Origin: Protonemura montana
Taxonomy: Eukaryota; Arthropoda; Insecta; Plecoptera; Nemouridae
Length of the DNA stretch: 64,000 bases
Direction of reading: 5' to 3'
Assembly: GCA_947568835.1 (NCBI GenBank)
Contig: OX387606.1
Coordinates: 62,001 to 126,000, forward strand
Below are positions 25,801-34,594 of this stretch, piece after piece; position 1 is the stretch's first letter; the number at the start of each line of letters is the position of its first letter. The position numbers were made by a program, and so were the translations under genes. Below the pieces are notes generated by a model. That model did not search any database. It had not been told where the DNA came from and saw only the letters and a program-made list of their open reading frames with translations.

Positions 25801-26249
25801 TAATCTCTGTAACCTTTTTTACTTGTGATTGAACGTCTGTTTCTTGGAGTGAACCACTGAGGTCTGCCAGTGCAGCAAACCGCTTCCAGTTCGCCCGTTT
25901 TAAGCTCCATTGAGCGGGGCGAGAGGGGATCTGAAAGTCGGTTTGGAGCCTCAAGATGATCGGGAAGTGGTCACTTCCACAGAGGTCATTGTGGACAGAG
26001 AAGTCGAACATATGTGCCACAGAAGGCGAACATATACACAAGTCAATCGCTGTAAAATTACCATTAAAAGAGTTAAATCTGGTTTGTTGTCCATTATTTA
26101 AAAGAAACAAATCGTTGTCATCGATAAAACTCTCAAGCATACGACCCCGGCCGTCTGCCATTGTGTCGCCCCACAGGGGGCTATGTGCGTTAAAGTCACC
26201 CAACAGCACGTAAGGGTGGGGCAGTTGGGACACAAGGCTTTGAAGGCTT
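22805..26249 (-). mobile_element. I-clade non-LTR retrotransposon, 5'-truncated
   Basis: Minus-strand insertion inside an array unit. The left boundary (element 3' end) follows ...GTAAAAGGTAT, and the right boundary precedes TTTTGACAGCC. It begins within the endonuclease domain, so it is a 5'-truncated copy. The 3' end lacks a poly(A) tail. Confidence 0.8.
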
Positions 26250-26254
26250 TGAGG
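22895..26254 (-). CDS. I-clade LINE ORF2: endonuclease C-half, reverse transcriptase, RNase H, zinc knuckle
   Basis: Uninterrupted frame of about 1,119 LINE-derived residues. In order: endonuclease part with LLGDFNAHSPLWG and the SDHFPIIL block; reverse transcriptase with YRPISLTSCLCKAMEK, FFDLEKAYDT, NGVPQGSVLSVTLF and the catalytic FVDD in place of YADD; RNase H with YTDGSK, AELYAI, SDSLSS and WVPGHVGIKGNERAD; and a C-terminal C-x2-C-x7-H-x4-C knuckle (CNTCNEILSIRHILIDC). RNase H after RT is the mark of the I/Nimb group. The longest open frame begins at 26401 with 49 residues read from the array unit, so its Met is not the element's own. No stop or frameshift is seen, so the insertion is recent compared with the array. 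It makes and integrates cDNA of its own transcript. Confidence 0.88.
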   Translation of the reverse strand, partial: PQSLQSLVSQLPHPYVLLGDFNAHSPLWGDTMADGRGRMLESFIDDNDLFLLNNGQQTRFNSFNGNFTAIDLCICSPSVAHMFDFSVHNDLCGSDHFPIILRLQTDFQIPSRPAQWSLKRANWKRFAALADLSGSLQETDVQSQVKKVTEIITSAAEESIPQTSTKPRRIPVPWWNDECVKAHKARKKALRIFTKRPTTFNLQVFKQLRAKARQVFKRSQRQSWNDYVSSLSFTTPLTKVWHRVNKIRGKHKPISIAGIENNGHLFTAPKEIADSIGQHFADVSSSRHYSASFQQIKRTAERRQLSFASANSECYNMPFSEWELDNAIRTSKNTSPGADRVHNEFLKHLAPDARLALLDMYNKIWLSQIFPEEWRHAIQVPIPKPGKDKQLAASYRPISLTSCLCKAMEKMVNNRLVWWLETKNLLSNLQCGFRKNRSTLDHLVRMEAFIQDSFLCKQHAIAVFFDLEKAYDTTWRHNILKSLHSWGFKGRLPVFITNFMTDRTFNVRVGNVLSDTFSQENGVPQGSVLSVTLFAIAINTITSCVNSPVSSSLFVDDLAIICSSKNLASTSRQIQLTVNRLVKWADATGFTFSTAKTNCVHFSRVRGLFPDPEIYLRGNCLPVVKSVKFLGLVFDQKLNFKEHFNQLRIKCFKSLNLLRYLTGTRWGADRTVMLRVYRALIRSKLDYGSAVYDSARDSYKRTLNTIHNTGIRLAIGALRTSRVESLYCDSGEPPLTLRREYLLTSYAAKLIAMKKHPTYLSLLQPRFQPIYDAKPFSTLPAGIRLSRILTEITFKIPRMFPVESSLVAPWCVPRPSCLIGLASLGKQCTSDLVYRRRFAEICADHPHFIQYYTDGSKNNNDVGCAFTTTPNIAYGFKLNSKCSIFTAELYAIMKALQHIESRDEPNFLIFSDSLSSIDAIYDIFSPNTLVQKVHSLLATLSSRDVRVVFCWVPGHVGIKGNERADAAAKNALHNVEMVDQRIFHSDLKVYFKSTFKRRFQDIWDRQTNNKLKEIKATVEPWESSKRSERREEVVLTRLRIGHTLLTHSFLFTIDKVPPRCNTCNEILSIRHILIDCTKYRVARQRHSLENTIDKVLADDPRRIDNVFKFLQELDVIGLM

Positions 26255-26477
26255 CTTTTGACAGCCAACGTCGTTTGTTTTCGAAATTGTCATCGGGGTC
26301 ACTTTGGAATTCACAGAGTTTCCACAATGCAGTGACCCCGAGTGAAATAAGCGGCAAATTTCAAATAAAATAAATGGGGGTACTTTTGGTTGTGGTCCCA
26401 TTAGATGCTTTATATTTAAACCAAAATGCCCACTCCCTCAAAATCTTAAGGTGCCGTTAGGCATCGGGTTCTGCTAG

Positions 26478-28654
26478 TTAACCTTATATAAAAGCTTTAA
26501 TTTGGCGATGTTCAACTTTTTAGTTTGTATCTGGCTGACCAGCTGACCAGCTGGGGTAACATTTTTCTGTACATGTTGATTTAAATTGCGAAATTTGGTT
26601 AAAAACGTGTGCAATTGGGTTATAATTGTTCAAAATTAAAATCTCAACACTATTGTGACACTTTGAGGGTGATTTGAAAGCGTTTTTTTGGTGAAATATT
26701 GATAATTGTGTTTGAAATTTCCTGCCTAGGAAAATTGGAGCCATGTCTCACAGTTCGATTTTTATTTCATTCAAAACTTGCCTTTAAATGACCTGCAGCA
26801 GTTTGGTAATACTGTTTATGCATGCCTATGAAAGTTATTGAAGAAATTGAGCACAAACGCTGTTATTTACGTTCGTTTTAAGTGAAATAGAAATAATTTT
26901 GCAAAAAGTTTGACAGATGCATTCATTTGTTTGGTTTTTTGACCACTGCAGGGTGAACAAATTCTTGAACTTATCTTTGCGGCAGTGAATTCAGGATATT
27001 TAAAAGTCAAAAATGATTAGAACGTCAAATACTTTTCAGAAAGCAGTCAAACATTGCTGGGAATAATTTTAAATCTTACATGACTTCAGAGCACGACCAA
27101 ACGCGACATTTATACGGTGATTTGATGGGATTTTCGTTATGAATTTTATTTAAAACTGGCTGGCAAGGGAAGGTTTTGACAGTTCTCAAACAATGTCTAA
27201 CAACTTAATTACCGAAAAAACTTACATTTTGTAAATTTTAAATGCATATCCGTTCTTTAAACACGTTTTTAGTAAGATCTGGTGGAGATGTAAAAGGTAT
27301 TTCACAAGTTTCACTCTCTAAAAAATATTTCAAGAAATTATGCACGAAAATCTTTTGACAGCCAACTTCGTTTGTTTTCGAAATTGTAATCGTGGTCACT
27401 TTGGAATTCACAGAGTTTCCACAATGCAGTGACCCCGAGTGAAATAAGCGGCAAATTTCAAATAAAATAAATGGGGGTACTTTTGGTTGTGGTCCCATTA
27501 GATGCTTTATATTTAAACCAAAATGCCCACTCCCTCAAAATCTTAAGGTGCCGTTAGGCATCGGGTTCTGCTAGTTAACCTTATATAAAAGCCTTAAATC
27601 TGCGATGTTCAACTTTTTAGTTTGTATCTGGCGACCGACCAGCTGGGGTAACATTTTTCTGTACATGTTGATTTAAATTGCGAAATTTTGTTAAAAACGT
27701 GTGCAATTGGGTTATAATTGTTCAAAATTAAAATCTCTATCCTATTGTGACACTTTGAGGGTGATTTGAAAGCGTTTTTTTGGTGAAATATTGATAATTG
27801 TGTTTGAAATTTCCTGCCTAGGAAAATTGGAGCCATGTCTCACAGTTCGATTTTTATTTCATTCAAAACTTGCCTTTAAATGACCTGCAGCAGTTTGGTA
27901 ATACTGTTTATGCATGCCTATGAAAGTTATTGAAGAAATTGAGCCCAAACGCTGTTATTTACGTTCGTTTTAAGTGAAATAGAAATGATTTTGCAAAAAG
28001 TTTGACAGATGCATTCATTTGTTTGGTTTTTTGACCACTGCAGGGTGAACGAATTCTTAAACTTATCTTTGCGGCAGTGCATTCAGGATATTTAAACGTC
28101 AAAAAGGATTAGAACATCAAATACTTTTTAGAAACCAGTCAAACATTGCTGGGAATAATTTTAAATCTTACATGACTTCAGAGCACGACCCAACGCGACA
28201 TTTATACGGTGATTTGATGGGATTTTCGTTATGAATTTTATTTAAAACTGGCTGGCAAGGGAAGGTTTTGACAGTTCTCAAACAATGTCAAACAACTTAA
28301 TTACCGAAAAAACTTACATTTTGTCAATTTTAAGTGCTTATCAGTTCATTTAACAGGTTTTTAGCCATATCTGGTGGAGATGTAAAAGGTATTTCACAAG
28401 TTTCACTCTCTAAGAAATATTTCACGGAAATCTTTTGACAGCCAACGTCGTTTGTTTTCGAAATTGTCATCGTGGTCACTTTGGAATTCACAGAGTTTCC
28501 ACAATGCAGTGACCCCAAGTGAAATAAGCGGCAAATTTCAAATAAAATAAATGGGGGTACTTTTGGTTGTGGTCCCATTAGAGGCTTTACATTAAAAACA
28601 AAATGCACAATCCCTCAAAATCTTAAGGTGCCGTTAGGCATCGGGTTCTGCTAG
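26478..28654 (+). repeat. Last two array units
   Basis: Units 26478-27574 and 27575-28654. The array ends at CTAG|TTTGAT, only 90 bp before the ELP1 exon's donor side. Confidence 0.8.
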
Positions 28655-28744
28655 TTTGATATTTAAACATAGATAAAAATCACTTTTCCTGGCTCAATTT
28701 CACCAATATCTGCAAAACGCAAGCAGTTAGTCTCTGTGTTGTAC

Positions 28745-28921
28745 CTGTGAGTGCGCTTGTGCTGCAGACCAGCGTGTGTAGTGTGCGTACTAGCGCCTGT
28801 GCTTCGAACGGACCTCCCTCGCGTAAGGACAGCTGCTTTCGTTCCATGCGGCGGCGGCTTTTACCCGAAGAGCAGCTCCCACGGCTGGACACACTAACAT
28901 CACCCGTTCTGTCAGTTTCAT
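28745..28921 (-). CDS. ELP1: ELP1 exon with the basic patch and LREGGPFEAQAL block
   Basis: A 177-bp exon between acceptor gctttcag and donor ACAG|GTACAA. It starts and ends in phase 1, fitting the exon at 5160-5314. It encodes DETDRTGDVSVSSRGSC, the basic stretch SGKSRRRMERKQ, then LSLREGGPFEAQALVRTLH. In ELP1 the same order occurs: a serine/basic region (nuclear signal and tRNA binding), followed by the SLKEGSP.E..AL..AL helix. It lies at the right edge of the array-filled intron, and its coding frame is intact. Confidence 0.88.
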
Positions 28922-29297
28922 CTGAAAGCAAAAATGAAGGCACAAGGTTTAGTATGGAAGTGATGAAGCGTTTTGGTTCTATTCCTTTGATCAGCCAGCC
29001 TGAAGCAGAAATGTTATGGGGGTTGCATAAAAATATACCTTGAAGACACAAATTGATTACCAAATTAACAATTTAAAAAATCAACAAGAAAAAAAAAAGC
29101 AAAATAGGAAAGTTGGCCAAGGCCAACAAACCAAGCAAGCAAACCATTGGTGGACACTGGTCACCCATTAAAAATCTGATTCATAGCATAAATTGTTATA
29201 ATTCTATCGCTCCAAACCCTCTCCAAAACCTATGCCTTGGGTGAGCAAACAGTTAATAATGCTAAACTAATTAAGAATAATTAAGAATAATTAATAA
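28922..29297. other. ELP1 intron sequence
   Basis: AT-rich, with a repeated TTAAGAATAA motif near 29270-29290. No gene seen; LINE homology begins near 29298. Confidence 0.4.
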
Positions 29298-30242
29298 GCT
29301 AAAGACATCCATAGTATCTCCTGTTTTCAAAGGCGGAGATAAAGCACAGACGGATAATTACAGGCCAATTTCTAACCTGTCTGTGTTCTCAAAATTATTC
29401 GAAAATGCGTTCTGCAATCGACTGGAAAACTATCTCGAAAAATTTGACTACCTAGACAACTGCCAACATGGGTTTAGGAAAAATAAGTCAACAACAACAG
29501 CTGTTTCCGACTTTGTAAACCGACTGATGTCATCAAAAAAGGAAAAGAAGGCTGCGTATGGGGTCTTTTAGAACTACACAAAAGCCTTCGATAGTGTCGA
29601 CCATGACTTACTACTTCAAAAACTACCACACTATGGCATTCGCGGGGCAGCCAAGAACTGGATAAAATCTTTCCTTTTTGAACGCAAGCAATCCGTAAGA
29701 CTAACTGACCAAACAGGTTCATATCTCTCAAAGGAAGTAAACATTGTCACCGGGGTTTCCCAGGGCGCTACCCTCTCCCCCTTACTTTTCATCATATTGA
29801 TAAATGATCTCTCAAAATCTATAAATATCGGAAACTTAACAACCTATGCAGATGACACTACACTCTAAAAAATTTGGAGTGAAAATTTCACTCCTTGAAT
29901 GAGTGGCGTCTAATTTGACACCTGAAAGAGTGGTTTTCTGTAATATTGACTCCCAAATGTGTTGTTTTCCCACTCTTTGACAAGGAATGCACAGAATTAG
30001 CTCTTTGGAATGAGTGCAGGGTATCGGGTACTTATTAAAGGAAGCGGTTAACTCCGGATTGAGGCTGGAGCAATGGCTGGAGCTTACGTGAGAAATGCTG
30101 AATCTACATTTCGACAGTCATTAAACTATTATGAGAGTTTGACTCATATCTGTCGATACTGTCGATTCGGAGCATTTTTAACGCTCATTCAGTAGCTACC
30201 TTGGTCTTGAAGTGAAGTGATCAGTGCGTGTCGCAACTCGCC

Positions 30243-31725
30243 ATGGAGGAAGAATGTGTTATGAAATTGGACTTGGAAGGTCTTCGACTTTTTCTAATCA
30301 AAAAAGGAATTCCGGAAGAATTGGCAAATGCTTTCAAAGGTAGGAGAACATAATGATCAAACTTTTAATTGTACACGAGGTACTGGGATTTTTATAGGTA
30401 AATTTCAACGCTTGCTTTACAGGTAACTCTGATGCAGTTTACTAAACCAGATGAATCGACAAAAGGTGAAATCCAAGATCTTATGGACGATACATTTGAA
30501 ATGAGGAGGAAAGAAATAAATGAGAATTCGCCTTCCATAACTGACATCATTGGGAAGTACCCTAGGCTGATCGACTTTGATGGTAACCAGGTAACCATGG
30601 CATGCATTATACTTTTAAACAGCAAACTCTTTGATAAAACGTTCTTATAATCCTTGCAGTCCAATCATTTCCTACTTATTTCAGATAAATCGCGAATTCA
30701 ACCGAATGGAAGAGAGCAAGTCAACAAACTTTTTATCGAAGTTCCGAACAAGCTATACTTCTCGGATACTGAAGTATTGCGAACAATTCAAACCCAAGTC
30801 CTTCAATATATCAAAAAAAATAGCAAATGGTAAGCATAACACCACAAGTTTTATGATTTCGATTATTACCTATCGCGAATCGCGATAGGTAATAAGAGTA
30901 TTAATAATTTCCACTGGTAATTTGACATTTGCAGATGATCTTCGAGCAATTTTGCTTCTGGCGACTCTGCTGCCAGCATGCAACGCCAGCAAGAAACTGA
31001 AAACGTCTGGCGACGCAGCACTTGAAAAGGGAACGGCGATCCCCAACGACTCTCTTTTGCGGTTTGTTAAGGTACGTTTAGTTTGACTGTTTCCACTTTC
31101 GCTATAAAATGATGCTCTTCAAAATTTTGGCTTCATAAATTATAATTGATAATGGCGCGTCTACACTGTATGATTTTGTAAAAATCTTGACAATTTTCCT
31201 ACACCCATCAATTCATTAAATTAAAGTCATCACTAAATAGGATATTGTGAAAAAAATTAAATAAGTCACTGTAAATAAAGCGTGAAGTATCTTCTCCATG
31301 ATAAGATATATCATGCACCTCACACCTGTCCAGCAACGTCACACTGATTACAAGATTGACTATTAAAACAAGCTCTAATTTAATGTCGATACTTTCAGGC
31401 AGGGGCAGACATTACCGCCTTCGTCAAGGCGAGCAAGCAAGGGGGAGAGGTCCAACCGTTCCTCCTGTGTGTTGGCAGCCTGGAGGAGGGAGGCGATTAC
31501 TTTATCGTCGCGGATAGACTTCATGTCGCAGTCGGCAAGTGCCCAGTAAGGGCTTTTGACTTGTTGTTTAAAACGTTCTATGTTTTTAATGTAGCATACC
31601 CATCGAACTTGATACGTTTCTACAATTTTGTCGAAACTCGCCTGTATGTAATGAATGTTAAGTCAAGCAACCTTGCGGCTACAGCGGGGCTAGACGCGTC
31701 CCTGTTGAACATTCAAATTGATTAA
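30243..31725 (+). CDS. Five-exon SAM-like domain gene carried by the transposon (one frame break)
   Basis: Exons 30243-30339, 30423-30590, 30685-30829, 30935-31071 and 31399-31725, all with GT-AG borders (donors GTAGGA, GTAACC, GTAAGC, GTACGT; acceptors ttacag, tttcag, ttgcag, tttcag). Exons 2-5 join in phase and give 259 codons to TAA. Exon 1 ends one base out of phase with exon 2, so this copy may be damaged there or its first junction is misjudged. The N-terminus (LRLFLIKKGIPEELANAFKG, then VTLMQF) looks like a SAM domain. Later blocks are DIIGKYPRLIDFDGNQINRE and EVQPFLLCVGS, with C-terminal RAFDLLFKTFYVFNVAYPS. I recall the same layout in large families of uncharacterised SAM-containing proteins in fish and other animals. 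Function unknown; it is not a recognisable DDE transposase. Confidence 0.6.
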
Positions 31726-32836
31726 AATTTATGACAATATGACAATATAAAATTTATGAGAACATTAGTATTGCTACCCAGATCGCTTGGAATTTGAAAT
31801 AAGCTAGGAGTTAAGACTAAAGTATTGAACTATTTAAGATAAGTATCACACAAAAAGAGTTGAAATAAATTCAATAAATTTGTTTACTTAGATGAGAATT
31901 TCTCTGACCTTGAGAACATTCAAAGAATTGTTTAATTTGTGTTAAAATTGTAATTTAATCGATGGCGATCTGTTCTCTCTGATTTTTGTCTCTTGACTTC
32001 TAATTTCATTAGAGAGTTGGTTTTATGTCTGCATCTTGAACTCTACTTCCAGTTGTACTTGCTATACTTAATGATGAATCGGTTAATTTCTGTTGAAATT
32101 GCAATTTAATCGTGGCAATCTGCATTCTCTAATTTTTGTCTCTTGACCTCTAATTTCAGTTATAGAGAGTTCATTGTGGAATTTAAACAATTCAATACAT
32201 CATTTCACCCATTTTTTCTGCTTAAAATTTAATTTTTATTTCTGTTTTAAATAAAATATTTTTATGATCCGAAATTAATTCGTTGTAATATTTCCACCTT
32301 CAAAAAGTACAGCTTGATAGACCTTGTCCATGACAAAAATAAAAATGTCACGTAAGGAGTAAAATGTACGATCATGCGATGCACTTGCAATGCAGCAATG
32401 CATGCACACGAGCATCTAGCGAAAAATAATAAACAACTTCAGGTGACAGGTCTATCAAGGCGTACGAAATTATCCTTTTTACAGGATTCCAATGAATTCT
32501 TTCACTCACTCGTTTTGGAGCATTGCAATGCCAGGAAATTTTCGAATATTTCGAAACTAGAGTCGAAATTTTTGACTCGTTAAAGGAGTGAAATAAAATG
32601 ACTTTTTCGAGAGAATGACTTCCACTCATTATGGTGAGGGCACATTTTGTCGTTTTAAAAGAGTGGAAATGATCCTTTCGTGGAGTCAAAATATTTCACT
32701 CAATGAAAGAGTGAAATGAGATGACTCATTCGAAAGAGCGAGTTCCACTCCCAAGGGAGAGGGCACATTTTGTCGTTTTAAAAGAGTGAGAATTGACTCT
32801 TTTGGAGTGGTTTTTGACTCCAATTTTTGTAGCGTG
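31726..32836 (+). other. Transposon 3' non-coding region with subterminal repeats
   Basis: AT-rich sequence after the SAM-like gene's stop. Two related paragraphs (31900-32060 and 32080-32180) repeat TTAATCG-TGGC-ATCTG and TTTTTGTCTCTTGAC, and the GAGTG-rich subterminal repeats follow. Confidence 0.6.
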
Positions 32837-33829
32837 TAAACATCTGATCTGCGAAAGCTATGAGTCCATCAACTCAATTTGTAAAGCTGGCATATCTCAA
32901 ATTTCCAACTGGAGTAGGGAAAATGGCCTGAAATTAAATAACAAAAAAAACTGTACTAATTAATTTTAACACTAACACTAGATCATCAGATAATGACACA
33001 GATCCCCTACTATATTTATATGGGAAAAGCGTACAGGTGTTGAATGTAACCTCTTGGCACTTGGAACTTCTTGGCATATTTAAAGACAACAAACTTAAAT
33101 GGGATCCCCATATAAACAGAACTGCCCTCTTAGTTGCTTCAGGTTGCTTTCTTGTAAAACACATTATGAAAACATGCGACTTCAACTCCGCTAAAGCTGT
33201 CTACTTTGCATTTGTGCACTCAATTGACTGAACTATGGCATAGTCATGTGGGGTCAATCACAACGGGCATCTAAATTGTTCAGACTCTAGAAGAGGGCGG
33301 TCAGGTACTTGGCCAATGTGAGCTACGACCCAACTACACCAGGGACCTTTTATAAAGACTCGTGCAGGCCATTATTCAAAAAGTTCAATAAACTGCCATT
33401 GCCCTGTATTTACATTTACAGGATAATAATGTATATCATACAAAATAAGCAAGTAGAAATAAGTTTAGAAACTCATGGCCATATGTTAAGAGGCATAGAT
33501 AATGTAACAAACCTATCTGTCACAAACATTAATGACAAGAGCCCTGTCTCTATGGGGGTACGCATTTTCAATAAACTGCCAGCTGATATTAAAGCTAGAC
33601 TGAAGAACTAAGACTTCTCTGGGAAGCTAATGAACTTTTTAACATTAAACTGTATGTACTCACTAGAAGAATATTTTAATTTGTAAACGTATATAATTAC
33701 TACTATTATGTTTGACCAACCCAAGGTTAACATATGTCAAACAATCTGGAAATAAAAAAAAATATTATTATTATTATTATAATTCAAAAAGTTTTTACAA
33801 TTAACAAACCAAACCAATTAGGATATGTT

Positions 33830-33945
33830 TAATTGTATGAAATTTGATAAAAATTGCAAATTCTGGCAATCGACACAGTATTTTATTTTTAGGAACACTA
33901 CTACCCTCTGAAAAATTGGTGCCCAACCAGGGACTAAGGCCCTTT
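33830..33945 (-). repeat. SINE-like fragment (tRNA-derived family, copy 1)
   Basis: Shares TTAGGAACACTA and AAAATTGGTGCCCAACCAGGGAC with the copies at 34595 and 44700. On the minus strand the latter is a tRNA-like TTGGGCA head joined to a body. Truncated. Confidence 0.5.
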
Positions 33946-33998
33946 GACCCTTAGTGCCAAGCCCGTGAACACAGTGTTCCTGTCAATCTACATTTTAC

Positions 33999-34200
33999 CA
34001 GGAGATCGAACGCATGGTGGAACGCTGTGAGAAGAGATCACAGTCTTCCGTGCCTTCCACGTCTGCAAGCGATTGTACGGCACAACGGCCAGTCGCAACA
34101 GATGACTGTCAAACTGGGCAGAGGAATCGGCAACGTGCGCACGCAGACGGCTCAGGGCGGTGTCCACCGCAGGATGGACATGCGTCTCTGTGAAATGTCG
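33999..34200 (-). CDS. ELP1: ELP1 upstream exon with internal frame change
   Basis: A 202-bp GC-rich block between acceptor actttacag and donor CTG|GTAAAA. In phase 0 it reads RHFTETHVHPAVDTALSRL and QFDSHLLRLAVV, fitting the helical region before the ELP1 basic patch. The next recognisable ELP1 motif, EDCDLFSQRSTMRSIS (DLFSETSS-like), lies one frame away, so a base appears lost near 34085, between AVV and the DLFS motif. The unshifted frame would nevertheless meet the phase of the next exon at 28921. Either two compensating changes or a missed small exon would reconcile this. It is the most upstream ELP1 exon I can find. Confidence 0.7.
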
Positions 34201-34594
34201 CTGTAAAGTTAGACTTTTTGGTGCAGTTACCAAGTCTTAAAACTTACCATGACTTAAAATGTGTTATTTGGTATTTGTTTTATTTTCCTAAAGACATTAA
34301 CATAGTAATTGTGTAGACATCGTCAGTTATATATCTATATATATGTATACAGTATTTACAAAGATGACATTTTTGTACATAATTTACATCATGGTTTGTA
34401 AAAAGGGGTGGGGAGGGTTGTTTACCTTTGGTTGCTATTCAAAGACAATGGACAATAGTACTGTTCTTCTGTTTCAGAAGTGAATTAGCAGCACTACAAA
34501 CCACCATTATAGGACTGAGCATTTAGTTCAGCGCAGAGTTTACAAGATATTTTCTTGGTATTGACAAGCAGATGCTGTTCATTGCTAGAAAAAT
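34201..34594. other. No gene recognised upstream of the ELP1 exon
   Basis: AT-rich. The next upstream ELP1 exon would be expected here or further right, but no acceptor-donor pair with ELP1-like coding was seen. Confidence 0.45.

Larger units (their letters stand above)
21053..26477 (+). repeat. Second copy of the two-unit block, interrupted by a LINE
   Basis: 21053-22002 repeats 19038-19987. The next unit starts at 22003, is cut at about 22804 by the minus-strand I-clade LINE, resumes at about 26250 and ends at CTAG 26474-26477. About 40 bp of unit sequence are missing at the insertion point. Confidence 0.8.
6093..28654 (+). repeat. Head-to-tail array of a ~0.9-1.1 kb CTAG-ended element (Helitron-like or satellite)
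   Basis: About 14 copies of one unit fill a single ELP1 intron. A full unit starts TTAACCTTATATAAAAGC, passes a run of CAGCTGAC repeats and the landmarks CCTGCCTAGGAAAATTGG and CCACTGCAGGGTGAACGAA, and ends GGCATCGGGTTCTGCTAG or GGCAGCGGGTACTGCTAG. Clean unit-to-unit distances are 1,087, 1,084, 1,084, 950, 1,065, 950, 1,097 and 1,080 bp. The last complete copy, and a dispersed copy at 46350-47118, end exactly at CTAG with T as the next base. That constant 3' end and a short GCAG/CTGC stem next to it recall a Helitron 3' terminus, but no Rep/helicase is present and the 5' end is not a clear TC. Small minus-strand ORFs recur only because the copies are similar. Confidence 0.85.
29861..32836 (+). 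mobile_element. TIR DNA transposon (CACTA-like ends, TA target duplication) carrying a spliced gene
   Basis: A 2,976-bp insertion bounded by TA at 29859-29860 and 32837-32838. Left end CACTCTAAAAAATTTGGAGT; the right end in reverse complement reads CACGCTACAAAAATTGGAGT, an imperfect terminal inverted repeat of about 20 bp. Both ends are dense in GAGTG/CACTC motifs, and two diverged tandem copies of a ~120-bp subterminal repeat lie at 32575-32815, each with GGGCACATTTTGTCGTTTTA. Removing the insert with one TA restores the RT frame YADDTKHLICES, which proves the boundaries. No transposase was recognised; the gene inside is of another kind. CAC ends suggest CACTA/EnSpm, but a TA duplication also fits other superfamilies. 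Confidence 0.8.
29298..33782 (+). pseudogene. LINE reverse transcriptase pseudogene split by a DNA transposon
   Basis: Left part 29298-29858: SIVSPVFKGGDKAQTDNYRPI, FRKNKSTTTAV, AFDSVDHDLLL, GVSQGATLSPLLF and YADD, with a stop where the F-x-D of motif A should be (TAG near 29569). Right part from 32839: HLICESYESINSICKAG, NGLKLNNKKN, then stops and frameshifts through the palm and C-terminal domain, ending YSLEEYFNL near 33680 and an (ATT)n tail at 33762-33782. The interruption falls three bases after the second D of YADD. The family is the same RNase H-less type as the other plus-strand LINEs. Dead copy, inserted antisense in an ELP1 intron and 5'-truncated. Confidence 0.85.

Noticed and set aside
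6126..28608. Recurring ~80-residue minus-strand ORFs (MAPIFLGRKF..., MGPQPKVPPF...) in the array units
   Set aside because: They recur because the units are similar; many copies are truncated or frameshifted and no domain is visible. A conserved substitution pattern would be needed to accept them.
6093..28654. Autonomous Helitron coding capacity in the array
   Set aside because: No Rep HUH motif or helicase segment seen on either strand; the Helitron link rests only on the 3' end.
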